Shown: piece by piece, positions 51,990 to 63,215 of the stretch
Position numbering within the stretch: position 1 is the first letter of the stretch
Layout: each line of letters opens with the position of its first letter
NCBI GenBank assembly: GCA_011032825.1
Contig: JAADJZ010000006.1
Coordinates: 1,178,001-1,242,000 of the forward strand
From: Massariosphaeria phaeospora
Taxonomy: Eukaryota > Ascomycota > Dothideomycetes > Pleosporales
Reading direction: 5' to 3'
Length of the DNA: 64,000 nt
Notes under the pieces: model-generated
Told to the model about the DNA's origin: nothing
The model's database searches: none
What the model saw: only the letters and a program-made list of their open reading frames with translations
Program-made: the position numbers and the translations under genes

Positions 51990-53855
51990 TCAGAAGACTC
52001 CATTCTGTCTCGGACGCAGGGCGTCCAAAACCTCGAAGTTCCTAACCCCACTTGGATGTCTTGTCCGGTGACCAGGCATTCCGTCTGGCTTTCGCGCGCG
52101 TCGCTTCCTGTTATCTCGCCAGGTGTTGAACCAGTCCATAATAGCGGCTCCATAAAACGCAAGGAAAAGGGCAAACCCTACGGTGCCAACAGTCAATGAT
52201 CCGGCGATGGTCCAAAACAAGCGCTGTGTGGTCTCCATATCACGAATGTCCGAGAAGTTCATGCCAAAAAAGCTGGAGACGAAAGACAGAGGGAGAAAAA
52301 TGATCGTGACTATGGTGAAGATTAGGATTGCCTTCCCATGATCTTCCAAACGGATGTTGACTAATTGGATAGTGCGATTGATGAGTGCATTGCTGTTTTC
52401 CCGTAGGTCGCAGAGATCGGCATATTCTCTCTGAAGGTTTTCAAGTAGTTGGGCGGCAGGGTCTGAAAGATGCGAGAATGACAATTGCCGATAGGTTGCG
52501 ATATCGCTGCGGGGAATGGTACCACTCCGGCCGTATTGATGATTCCGTGGTGAGCCGTGCAATCGCCCTGGGTTCCCACTAGGCTTGAAGCTATCATGAA
52601 GACTCGTCACAAGCTCCATCTGTTGCTTCATAATCTGTATGATGATGTTTAATTCTTCTTGGACTTGGAGGAGATCCATGACAAGCTTTGTGCTCGGGCT
52701 TCGGTGGAGCCGATACTGCAGATGACCCAAGTAGCTGGCATATCTGTCAGATAAGCATAGAGTGATATCCGCCCAGAAGCTGCGATGGAGCATTCCCAAG
52801 GCTCCACTCAAAGCAGTAACTATGTGAGTGCTTGATGTATAGTCGGGATCGTTCGAGGAGTTCAGAAAGGCATTTCGCATCCCACGGAATGAGACCTCCA
52901 TGATACGTGCCGAGAGCTGTAACGGCGGCCAACGCGACTTCCAGGATTGATTGCTAGAGAACGTAACGATGTGGCGTTCGTCAATGACGAGAATCCAAAG
53001 CTCGTCAACGTTGAGACTAGTGGGGTAGTGGCCATACCATCGCCGTACTTTTAAATCTAAAGAACGATCTGTTTGCCATGGCTTGTGTCTCGTGAACACC
53101 TGCTGTGGCTCGCGATCGGTGGTGTCCTCGAGACGATAGAAGTGCTGTAGAAGAGAGCGCAGCGAATGTGCTGAGCTTCTCCCTGATTGATATCCCTCTC
53201 GTGGATCAACCTGGAATCGAAGCGGAGGGGTCTTACCCTCCACCGTCCAATCTAGAAAAGGAACACTCAGTAACATGGGCCCTTCATCCCCATCTGGTGC
53301 AGTTCCTTGGCCCTCGAGCAAATTCTGGACGAAGGGCGCAAAGTATCTTCCATGCTTAGAAAATCTTTCCTGGGAGTTGATACTGTGATCAAGTTGATGA
53401 AGAGCGGCAAGTTTGTCGGCGGGATTTACGGTCCAGTCTGACAGCGCAAGAAGACAACCGGAGAGATAGTCGGAGAATTTGCTGGAAATATGTATCCAGC
53501 GGCACTTCCTCAGATCTGCTGGGTCGGAAATCTTTTCTTGAACACCCCTGCCCCTTAGACAGTTCATCCAGCCATACTCTGCTGCGAGTGCGCGGAGATG
53601 ATTCTGCTCGCTCCGGTTGTTGGTTACCTGTTCAATCGGTATCCGATCAAGCAAATGGTCCCTCTTCTCCAAATCAGGTAACAGTGTAGATGACAGGACT
53701 TCTCTCATCTCGAGGAATTCCCCTACGTCGGACCTCCATCCTTCTAGGCGAATGTCGTGCACCTGAATCTGAGCTGGGGTCAGCCGCCGGTTCCTCCAGT
53801 AGGCGTCTGCTTGCCAGTCGACTTGCACGGGTGTCGACCCTTTCGCATGGTCCAT
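51990..53855 (-). CDS. CorA-type divalent metal transporter-like protein
   Basis: From the ATG at 53855 the frame encodes 621 residues. The N-terminal 450 residues are cytosolic and lack known repeats (QVDWQADAYWRNRRLTPAQI at the start, FLDWTVEGKTPPLRFQVDPR mid-way). A long helix (LLENLQREYADLCDLRENSN) leads to two membrane segments near the C-terminus: ILIFTIVTIIFLPLSFVSSF and LTVGTVGFALFLAFYGAAIM. Between them lies FGMNFSD with the GMN signature of CorA Mg2+ channels. A basic tail follows. The frame is open for another 46 codons upstream with coding character (VFPRRGWCSYSENLSLVRRH) but lacks an ATG there, so a 5' exon may be missing. Known role of the family: magnesium or cobalt transport in pentamers; many fungal members are uncharacterised. 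Confidence 0.82.
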   Translation of the reverse strand: MDHAKGSTPVQVDWQADAYWRNRRLTPAQIQVHDIRLEGWRSDVGEFLEMREVLSSTLLPDLEKRDHLLDRIPIEQVTNNRSEQNHLRALAAEYGWMNCLRGRGVQEKISDPADLRKCRWIHISSKFSDYLSGCLLALSDWTVNPADKLAALHQLDHSINSQERFSKHGRYFAPFVQNLLEGQGTAPDGDEGPMLLSVPFLDWTVEGKTPPLRFQVDPREGYQSGRSSAHSLRSLLQHFYRLEDTTDREPQQVFTRHKPWQTDRSLDLKVRRWYGHYPTSLNVDELWILVIDERHIVTFSSNQSWKSRWPPLQLSARIMEVSFRGMRNAFLNSSNDPDYTSSTHIVTALSGALGMLHRSFWADITLCLSDRYASYLGHLQYRLHRSPSTKLVMDLLQVQEELNIIIQIMKQQMELVTSLHDSFKPSGNPGRLHGSPRNHQYGRSGTIPRSDIATYRQLSFSHLSDPAAQLLENLQREYADLCDLRENSNALINRTIQLVNIRLEDHGKAILIFTIVTIIFLPLSFVSSFFGMNFSDIRDMETTQRLFWTIAGSLTVGTVGFALFLAFYGAAIMDWFNTWRDNRKRRARKPDGMPGHRTRHPSGVRNFEVLDALRPRQNGVF

Positions 53856-54202
53856 ATCGATAGCAGTAGGAGCCGTTGGCAGTACATGTCGTCGAACGAG
53901 TGACAGGTTCTCACTGTAGGAACACCAGCCGCGGCGAGGAAACACAGCCACGATGTTGTGATGTTGTTGTGCGGCCGAGGCAGCGGCCGACAACGCTAGC
54001 TGATAGGGGCTTAGCTCACACGTGCGCTCCGGCGTTCATAATCGATGACGTTTCCAACGGCTGCCATTGGTTGTTTGCCCGGGTCGGCTCTCCACCAGCC
54101 TTTGACGGCTTACATATTTGAAGGGAGCGGGTCCAGAGTGGAGACTGCGTAAAGCCCGTACACGTTCAATTCATTACTCGAAAGACCCAACGATACTCAA
54201 TC
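53856..54202. promoter_or_regulatory. Divergent promoter of the CorA-like and DUF2231-type genes
   Basis: The region is shared between two head-to-head genes. Its first 140 bases on the minus strand may still be coding, as noted for the CorA-like gene. No TATA box is evident. Confidence 0.4.
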
Positions 54203-54777
54203 ATGAGCCATCCAACCCACCCCGCAACGGTTCACTTTCCGATCACCCTTACCGCCATCACTGGGGCTCTTGATGCTATCTACTACGCTTCGAAGCACCC
54301 GGCGACTGCTGGAGTTGTCGCAACAACCGGTACGTCTATTCAGACTACGTTAACGAAGTATAACAAAGGTTAATCTGTATTGTAGTCAAAACCTTGGGCC
54401 TCCAGCTAACGCCAAGCGCTTTCCCGATACTTTCCTACTACACCTCTCTGCTCACGGTCCTGGCCTCGCTGCCTGCTGTGTTATCCGGCGCCTGGGAGCT
54501 TATGCCAGTGATCCAACGCGACGGCCTCTCGTCGAAGAAAGCGCAAGTCGGAGTGCTTCACGCACTGATCAACGACATCTCCGTGTTCGGCGCAACATAC
54601 AACTACTGGACTCGACGCAACGCAGCTGGCTTCGAACCGAGCACAGCGAACATATTTATTAGCGCTGTCCTTGCGGTTCCGGCTACATTCTTCGCGGCAT
54701 ATCTCGGCGGGCATCTTGTTTACGTCTATGGCATGGGCATTGGGCGTGGAAGCAGCAAGGCGAAGAAGTCAAACTAG
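54203..54777 (+). CDS. DUF2231-type small membrane protein, 172 residues
   Basis: Exons are 54203-54329 and 54386-54777. The 56-bp intron (GTACGT to TTGTAG) joins GVVATT to VKTLGLQL in frame. The start MSHPTHPATVHFPITLTAIT with its His-Pro-x-x-V-H-F-P motif is the hallmark of the DUF2231 family. Four hydrophobic segments follow (ITLTAITGALDAIYYA, YTSLLTVLASLPAVLSGAWE, ALINDISVFGATYNYW, NIFISAVLAVPATFFAAYLG). The end is basic (GRGSSKAKKSN). The conserved His residues suggest haem or metal binding in the membrane, which has been proposed for relatives but is not proven. It is divergent from the CorA-like gene. Confidence 0.83.
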
Positions 54778-55396
54778 GGGGTACATGGCAGTATACAGAG
54801 GCAGCTGGAAACCCAAGGAATGGGTTAACCTTTTTGTCGACGGTTTTCAGGACTGGCAACCTTTTCATTGAGGTATTGTATATTAGAAGCCATCGGTCAA
54901 GCACTGAATTTGTGTCTGTGATAGCGAGCGGTATCAAAGCATTCCTACGGAATAGTTGAACTGAATATGAGTGCCAATCAAAACTTCGAATGTTTGCTCT
55001 CCTAAAGTGATAGCATGCTGTGACGTCAGTCATGTAACGCGTGGGATGAAAGACTGGTACGCGAAACTTACGCGTTGTTGCTGCGTATGTTAATAGGCAC
55101 GCATTTCAACCTGGAGGGAGGGCTTGTAGATGGGCGTGGAAATGGAGACCGGAAGGGTTGCAGGGAGCATAGACCGGGACAGTTACTTAACCACGATGGT
55201 CCGTGCGCAAAGCGCGTGGATTATTCCGCACGTCCAACACCCAAGTTAATCCCCCATCCTACACGTTCACCCACTCGCGCAACCCTATCTTGACGCGTCC
55301 ACCATCACCATTGATTAATACCTCACCTCGCTGCATCAGAGATCAGAACATCCTGCGAGCCAGACCACGCGCCGCGTACGGCCTCCAACGGGCAGC
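54778..55396. other. Spacer upstream of the ISWI gene
   Basis: It holds the 3' end of the DUF2231-type gene and the ISWI promoter. No gene is seen. Confidence 0.45.
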
Positions 55397-58300
55397 ATGG
55401 CGCCCTCGCGGACTCGCAAGGAAGTATCGGATGGGCCTTCTACTGCCGATGCTTCTGCCAACGAAGACGTTGAGATGCAGGACCAGGATAGTCCTATCAA
55501 CGCCTCTGATAAATTTACCGTGAGAGCCCCTTGCTGCCTTTCCCGCGCGCAAGCTATACGGCAGACGCGCGACTTATATAGGGCATCCACGCTGATGAAT
55601 TTTTCCAGTACAACCAAGACACACCAGACTACACAGTACAGCCCGATGCGCCCGCCGCAACTCGTAATGACCCCCCAAGACTGACACGCAACCAGGACTC
55701 GGATACAAACCCCAACACCACAGCAAGCAGCGTCGCTGGAGACGCTGGGCCAGTAGACGGTCGCAAACGTCGCACTGAGGCCTTCAACATGCGCAAAAGT
55801 ATCTATGGCAAGAAGCACGACCGCCTCGGCGCGTCGAAAGTAAGTCTTGTCCATTCGTCGCGCCTAATTCAGCCGACTCGTTTGCTAATCCATCACTTGT
55901 TTCGTAGGAAGACGATACGATAAGACGTTTTCGCTACCTCCTAGGCCTAACCGACCTATTCCGCCACTTCATCGATACGAACCCGAATCCCCGCATCAAA
56001 GAGATCCTCGCGGAGATTGACCGGCAGAATGCTGATGACGAAGCTAAGGCCAAGAGCAGCAAGCTGCGGAAGGGAGGCGCTGCCGCTGAGCGTCGTCGCA
56101 AGACCGAACAGGAGGAGGACGCGGAACTGGTCCGGGAAGAGAAGCGCGGTGGCCATAATGAGACCGTGTTCCGGGACTCACCAAGCTTCATCCAGGGCGG
56201 AACGATGCGAGACTATCAGGTTGCAGGTCTGAACTGGCTAATATCGCTCCACGAGAATGGTATTTCAGGTATCTTGGCCGACGAGATGGGTCTCGGCAAG
56301 ACACTTCAAACCATCGCGTTTATCGGATACCTCCGTTTCATTAGAGGGACAACTGGGCCCCATCTCGTCGTGGTGCCCAAGTCCACTCTGGATAACTGGA
56401 AGCGCGAGTTCCAAATGTGGATCCCGGAAATCGATGTATTCGTACTCCAAGGCGCGAAAGACGAGCGTGCTGCACTGATCCAGGAGCGACTTGTTGACGA
56501 AAAGTTCGACGTATGCATTACAAGCTACGAGATGATCCTACGCGAAAAGTCGCACCTCAAGAAGTTCGCCTGGGAGTACATCATTATTGACGAAGCACAT
56601 CGTATCAAGAATGAGGAATCCTCTCTTGCACAGATTATCCGCGTCTTCAACTCGCGCAATCGCCTACTCATCACCGGTACACCGCTACAGAACAACCTCC
56701 ACGAGCTTTGGGCACTTCTCAACTTCTTGTTGCCCGACGTATTCGGTGACGCCTCCGCGTTCGATGAGTGGTTTTCGAGTCAAGATTCAGATTCAGATAC
56801 GGTGGTGCAACAATTGCACAAAGTTCTCCGGCCGTTCTTGCTTCGCCGCGTCAAAGCCGACGTTGAAAAGTCGCTTCTTCCGAAGAAGGAAATCAACTTA
56901 TACGTTGGCATGGCAGAAATGCAAGTGCAGTGGTACAAGAAGATCCTCGAAAAGGACATCGATGCGGTCAATGGTGCTTCTGGGAACAAGGAATCCAAAA
57001 CGCGTCTACTCAATATTGTCATGCAACTCCGGAAATGCTGCAATCACCCGTATCTGTTTGATGGTGCTGAGCCTGGGCCGCCGTACACGACCGATGAGCA
57101 TTTGGTCACCAACGCTGCAAAGATGGTTATGCTTGACAAGCTGCTTAAGCGCATGAAAGCACAGGGTAGTAGGGTTCTTATTTTCTCGCAGATGAGCCGT
57201 GTACTTGATATTCTAGAGGACTACTCGGTTATGCGCAGTTACCCTTACTGTCGGATCGACGGTTCCACAGCCCATGAAGATCGCATCGCCGCTATCGATG
57301 ACTACAACAAGGCGGGTTCTGAGAAGTTTCTCTTCCTCCTCACAACTCGTGCAGGTGGCCTAGGTATCAACTTGACAAGCGCCGATATTGTCGTCCTCTT
57401 CGACAGTGACTGGAATCCGCAGGCCGATCTCCAAGCTATGGACCGAGCTCACCGTATCGGGCAGACTAAGCAGGTCATGGTGTTTCGTTTCGTGACTGAG
57501 AACGCAATCGAGGAGAAGGTTTTGGAGCGTGCAGCTCAAAAGTTACGTCTCGATCAGCTCGTCATCCAGCAGAGCAGAACACAACAGCCTGCCAAAAACG
57601 CTGCTTCAAAGGATGAGCTGCTTACCATGATCCAGCACGGAGCTGAAAAGGTTTTCCATAGCCAGGGGCCTCTCGGAACAGCTGTCGACGGAGAGTTCAC
57701 CGATGACGACTTCGAAAAGGTACTCAGGCAGGGCGAGAAGAAGACCGCAGATCTGAATAGCAGATACGAAAAGCTGGGCCTGGATGACTTGCAGAAGTTC
57801 ACTTCGGACTCTACCTACGAATGGAATGGCGAGACCTTCCAGCCTCGCAAGAAAGATGTTGCACTTAGTTGGATCAACCCTTCCAAGCGCGAACGCAAGG
57901 ATGGCGGATATTCGATGGATAAGTACTATCGACAGGCGCTCATGACTGGCAATCGTCAAGAGGCTAAACTACCAAGAATCCCCCGCGCGCCTAAGCAAGT
58001 GTTGATCCACGACTACCAATTCTTTCCGGAGAGGTTACAAGAGCTGCAAGACAAGGAGACGGCGTGGTACCGAAAGGAAAACAACATCAAAGCTCCTCTC
58101 CCAGAAGGTCCTGATGAAGATATCGAGACTCGAGAAGCTGATCAGGACCTTGCGCAGAAAGAGATTGATAATGCCGAGCCGTTGACTGAAGAAGAGAAAG
58201 CGGACAAGGAGCGCTTGATCGAGCAAGGGTTCCCTGAGTGGAACAAGCGAGACTTCCAGCAATTTCTCAATGGTTCTGCTAAGTACGGGCGTCAAAACTA

Positions 58301-59028
58301 CGAAGGTGTCTCTGAGGAAGTCGACGGCAAGACCGCTGACGAGATCGAAGCGTACGCCAAAGTGTTCTGGAAGAAGTACAAGACGCTTAACAAGTGGCAC
58401 AAGTACATCAATGTTGTCGAAGAGGGCGAGGCTCGGGTTCGTCAGGGTGAAGAGCGGAAACGCTTACTAGCTAAGAAGATTGGCATGTATCGCATGCCAC
58501 TGCAGCAGATGACGATCAAGTATACCGTGTCGACAACAAATAAGAAGGTGTACACCGAAGACGAGGATCGGTTCTTGCTAGTCATGCTTAACAGGTATGG
58601 CGTGGAGGGCGAGACCGTCTACGAGAAGATTCGCGACGAGATCCGAGAGTCCCCGATGTTCCGCTTCGATTGGTTCTTCTTGAGCCGCACGCCCCAGGAG
58701 ATCGGCCGCCGATGCAATACTCTCATCCAGACCGTGGTGCGCGAGCTTGGGGACGGCGACATGAAAAACAGCAAAGGCAAGCGTCCCCTAGAGGATGAAG
58801 AGACCGAGGAAGATGAAGAAGAGATGCCGGCAAAGAAGAAGTACAAGGGCAGTGTTAAGGTATGACGTTCTAGCCCAGAAGACTGCATGCATCACTAACA
58901 CTGCGCAGAACAAGCAGCTTGATACAGTCAAGGGTAAATCGGCGTCAGCCTCTACGTCTCGAGCCACGAGTGTTGTGTCTAATAGCCCAGCACCTGCAAA
59001 GGCGAAGGGCAAAGGCAAGAAAAAGTAG
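55397..59028 (+). CDS. ISWI: ISWI-type chromatin-remodelling ATPase
   Basis: Exons are 55397-55519, 55609-55839, 55908-58859 and 58909-59028, for 1,141 residues; all junctions keep the frame. The acidic N-terminus ([20 protein letters not shown]) and the [18 protein letters not shown] segment are typical. The SNF2 motor follows: Walker A in [14 protein letters not shown] near residues 240-255, DEAH box in [15 protein letters not shown] near 345, [20 protein letters not shown], and the C-lobe [20 protein letters not shown] and [15 protein letters not shown]. Next come the HAND region, SANT ([20 protein letters not shown]) and SLIDE ([20 protein letters not shown]). The last exon adds a basic Ala-Lys tail (KGKGKKK); without its splice the protein would stop at 58865. 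Known role: spaces nucleosomes, with partner subunits that set the Isw1 or Isw2 type, which cannot be told here. Confidence 0.96.
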
Positions 59029-59666
59029 TCCGTTCCTGGCACAGTGGAGGAGTATTGTATCACATATGGCGTTCGGCGACATGCGGGTTCGTTATGTTGC
59101 AGTAGGGTTTGTTTGAGCATGTACTGGAGTTCAGCGTCTTGCGGTTAGCATTCTATGGACCGTCACTGCGCCTTGGTGACGCCTGTAGGAGTACCTCGGT
59201 ATTCTCAAATCACGATAGGGCGGTGTCCTCTCGGTAGCTTTACTATAGAGCGGAATCAAACCTGCATGAGTATTTACCTGTCTCTGATTCTACCAGTATA
59301 GTGAACCATGATTCCGACGAAGCGCTATATTGATGAACCATGGCTCTGAGAATACGCTTCACGAAACGAATCAGCCACTCCGCTCACGCTGAAAATAAAT
59401 GAGACTCCCTCTATGAGAACACTTTTTGCGCGGTGAAAGCACGGTTTTGCCAGGTATTAGGACGACGCCACAGTCATGTGGCGGTGGCGGCTAGGCGGGG
59501 TGACGCACGGTCCGGATGATGACGACGGAACCTTGGAACTGGAGCCTCTGGGAGAAACTTTACTCTACATCTACATTCATTACCTACCCTGCGCCCTTGG
59601 ATACTACTCGCTCCCACCTCGAACCACCAACAACCCGGATACTTCACACCTAGTCTATATCTCATC
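59029..59666. other. Spacer between the ISWI gene and get3
   Basis: It holds the ISWI 3' UTR and the get3 promoter. Nothing else recognised. Confidence 0.45.
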
Positions 59667-60804
59667 ATGGCGAACGCGGCAGTCGTCGACGAAGACATTC
59701 TCGAGCCGACGCTCCAAACTATCCTCGACCAGAAATCGCTACGCTGGATATTCGTCGGTGGCAAGGGCGGCGTGGGAAAGACGACGACGTCGTGCTCGCT
59801 CGCTATCCAGCTTTCAAAACATCGCAAATCAGTGCTGCTGATATCAACGGACCCCGCCCACAACCTCAGCGATGCGTTCAACCAGAAGTTCGGCAAGGAC
59901 GCGCGACTCATCGACGGCTTTGATAATCTGAGCGCTATGGAAATCGACCCGAATGGCAGCATACAGGATCTCTTGGCTGCCGGTGGTGAAGGTACTGAGG
60001 ATGCGATGGCGGGGCTAGGCGGCATGGGCAATATGATGCAGGATCTAGCTTTCAGTGTGAGTCTCGCACAACGGACAGGACGAACAAGAAGTTTGAAGGC
60101 TAACGAATACTTTGCATATAGATACCCGGTGTCGACGAAGCCATGTCCTTCGCCGAAGTCCTCAAGCAAGTCAAATCGCTCTCCTACGAAGTCATCATCT
60201 TCGACACGGCGCCCACGGGCCACACGCTCCGCTTCCTCCAATTCCCCACCGTCATGGAGAAAGCGCTCGCCAAAATCTCCCAGCTCTCGCGCCAATTCGG
60301 CCCCATGCTCAATACGTTCCTCGGCGCCAGCGGCCGTCTCCCCAACGGCCAGAACATGGACGAGATAATCGAGAAGATGGAGTCGCTACGCACCACCATC
60401 GCCGAAGTCAACGGCCAGTTCAAGGACGCAGACCTCACAACCTTTGTGTGCGTTTGCATTCCCGAGTTCCTGAGCTTGTACGAGACGGAGCGCATGATCC
60501 AGGAGCTGAACAGCTACGAGATTGACACGCATTCGATTGTGGTCAACCAGCTGCTGTTTCCGAAGAAGGACAACCCGTGCGAGCAGTGCAACTCGAGGAG
60601 GAAGATGCAGAAGAAGTACCTGGATCAGATCGAGGAGCTGTATGACGAGTTCAACGTGGTCAAGATGCCCTTACTGGTGGAGGAGGTGCGAGGGAAGGAC
60701 AAGTTGGAGAAGTGAGTTGCGAATATCTTGCGCCTCGAAAACACTTACTAACGGTATATAGGTTCAGCGAGATGCTCGTCAAGCCATTCGAACCGCCGGA
60801 GTAA
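59667..60804 (+). CDS. get3: Get3 ATPase of tail-anchored protein insertion
   Basis: Exons are 59667-60056, 60122-60711 and 60762-60804, for 340 residues, the normal size of Get3. The deviant Walker A P-loop GGKGGVGKT is at residues 31-39, followed by [20 protein letters not shown] (switch I). Switch II is seen as [17 protein letters not shown]. The methionine-bearing groove helices follow. The zinc-binding CEQC motif that bridges the homodimer is at residues 283-286. The end reads [14 protein letters not shown]. The second intron splits AA|G of the Lys codon before FSEM. Known role: a cytosolic homodimer that takes tail-anchored proteins from Sgt2/Get4/Get5 and delivers them to Get1/Get2 at the ER. 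The first exon also matches arsA-type ATPases, but the CxxC pair and the eukaryotic context favour Get3. Confidence 0.96.
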
Positions 60805-61990
60805 ACTTCTTTCATACTAGCTCCACGACGCCTCCCTCAACATCGCCAGTAGCAACGATACATCCCAACAAAGTGATTCCATCACCATTGAATAACGCGC
60901 CAAGTCAACCCGCGACTGCACGCCGACGATACCACTCACGAACATCCTGCTTTGACGATTTGCCTTGCCACCTTGCATCCCGTCGTCTATCTCGGTAGTA
61001 TTAGTACTTGTATCCAACTAGCTGAATATGATTAGCAACCCCGAAGCATTCAATACTTAGGACTGGACTAGTGCCCTGACTCTTCTGCCCGTCTCCTATC
61101 TCTTAATATCTATTCCCAGCGTGTGCAGCCAAGGTACAAGTACCCGGTTCCCATTCGTGCTAATCTTAGACCTCATTCACCCCAGATTATGCGGTTCCGC
61201 GCTAGGCCTAATCAGGTAATGCCCCATGTTTTGTCTCCTCCACCACCGACAATCCAGAATCCAGAAAAACTTCGTATCCAGGTGACAGAAAAGAAGTTGT
61301 CCAGAGACCCTATGGAGTATAATTCTTCGCATGTGGTTTCTGACCAGCTTGCTAACTTGGTAATGCCGTGTTCGACTGCTTACATTTTAGCCCCCTATCC
61401 CACCACCAAATCAAGCCAACGTCGTACAACTCATCTGCACCGAACTCGGTCACATCATAGGATAAGCGCCCCCAATATCGTATTTTCTTCCGCACTGGGA
61501 TGTTTCGCCGGTGGGCGTTCGCGAAATGTGTGCGGGGTAAACTGCCATGTCGTCGTGTTAGAGCATGAATTTATCCCAGCTAGACTACCTCACAAACAAG
61601 CGAAACTCCTGATATTCCCTGTCGCTACGCCGCGTCCGTACGGGTACGTAGCGTGCATGGATGCTTTTACGAACTGAACTGCCACGGGTGGATTGGATTA
61701 CTGGGGTCTGGGGGTAGGGCTGTGGTGGCTTCGGCTGTATGCTTGGAAACGGACAATGCGGCGCCTGGGTAGGTAGTACGACTGCGAATACGTGTGGGCT
61801 GGAAAGGAGGTGGAGCGGAGTGGAGTATCTAAATAAGACTGTGAGTTTTCCCGCTCTGCGGATCGGATTGTGTGTCGATCGGTCGGTCTTCGTCGTCGTG
61901 TACTCGTTGCCCACGTTCATTACTTTAACTGTCTTTTGTCTAATTAATTAATTTGCTAGTGTTGGCTTTGTGTTCTATTCCACATACATC
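60805..61990. other. Spacer upstream of the lipase gene
   Basis: No supported gene. A 184-codon plus-strand frame at 61123-61677 is rich in Pro, His and Arg and has no domain. The lipase promoter should lie in the last few hundred bases; an AATTAATTAATTT run is at about 61939-61953. Confidence 0.4.
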
Positions 61991-63215
61991 ATGTTGATGT
62001 TTTCGAGATACGCATGCGGTTTGCTGCTGCTTGTGTTAGGGGGAGATGTGCGTGCGGCGCCAGTGGTGGAGAGGAGAGGTACGTTTTACTATCTATCTAT
62101 CTATTCGCCCAAGCCCAAGCCCAAGTCCCGTCAAGTCCCGTTCTTCGTCCTGCTATATGCCTTTGTCCTTCTATCTGCGTTTATCCTAGATTCGGTTTCG
62201 ATACCATACTGATGCCAAAACACAGCCGTTTCCGCTGCGACATTTGATAACCTCGCGTTCTTCGCTCAGTACGCCGGCGCGGCGTACTGTGCGGGGAATA
62301 ACGATAGTCCGGGGACGAAAGTTACTTGTCCGCAGGGGAACTGTGGGAGGGTGGAAGAGGCGGATACGGAGACGCTGACGGAGTTTGAGAAGTGAGTGTT
62401 TTCAAATCTTTTTTCTATACACACTCTTCTTTGATTCACGATATCTGCATTTTGTTGTTTTGATCCAGCGTCACACGTTCTTGTCTACCTCCTATCCTCT
62501 CGTCGTCAGCATAATGCTCTCATCTTTATCCTGGCCATATCCCTAACCCATCCAACCCAGCTCCCTCAAAACCGACGTCACCGGCTTCGTCGCCCTCGAC
62601 CACACCCACGCCCTCATAATCCTCTCCTTCCGCGGCTCCCGCTCCCTCCCAAACTGGCTCGCGAACCTCAACTTCCCCACCACGCCTACCACCATCTGCA
62701 CCTCCTGCTCCGCCTCCACCGGCTTCTGGACCTCCTGGCTGGAAGCCGAAGCCACCGTCCTCGCCGCCCTAACCACCGCACGCACCCGCCAACCCACCTA
62801 CAAGCTCATCACCACCGGCCACTCGCTCGGCGGCGCGCTCGCCAGCCTCGCCGCCGGCGTGCTCCGCAGCCGCGGCATCCCCGCCGATCTGTACACGTAC
62901 GGCGCGCCGAAAATCGGGAAACAGGGTCTGGCTACGTATCTCTCTGACACGGCGAATGGCACCGCGTTCCGCGTCACGCACAGGAACGACCCGGTGCCGC
63001 AGCTGCCGCCCGCGCTGTTGGGATTCCGCCACGTATCGCCAGAATATTATGTTGGTAGCGCGAATGCTGTTGAGCCGACGCCGGGAGATGTGCAGGTGTA
63101 TGAGGGGAGTTTGAATTTTGGGGGGAATGAGGGGGATGTGTTGGGGGCGGATGGGGAGGCGCATGGGTGGTATTTTGGGGATATAGGGGCGTGTGAGGGC
63201 GAGGATGGGAAGTAG
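61991..63215 (+). CDS. Secreted class 3 lipase / feruloyl esterase-like
   Basis: Exons are 61991-62078, 62226-62391 and 62561-63215, for 302 residues. The open frame also extends seven codons upstream, but only to a GTG, so the ATG at 61991 is chosen. [20 protein letters not shown] is a signal peptide, probably cut after VRA, and PVVERR may be a propeptide with a basic end. The alpha/beta-hydrolase core carries the oxyanion strand [19 protein letters not shown], the nucleophile elbow [12 protein letters not shown] with Ser173, the catalytic Asp in [11 protein letters not shown], and the His in HGWYFGD near the end. This order is that of fungal lipase_3 enzymes (Thermomyces-type lipase, feruloyl esterase A). 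It hydrolyses ester bonds of lipids or cell-wall material outside the cell. CTYC-type Cys pairs (AYCAGN, CPQGNC) may form disulphides. Confidence 0.93.

Noticed and set aside
61123..61677. 184-codon plus-strand frame between get3 and the lipase
   Set aside because: The composition is Pro, Arg and His-rich without periodicity or motif. It is probably chance, though it cannot be fully excluded.
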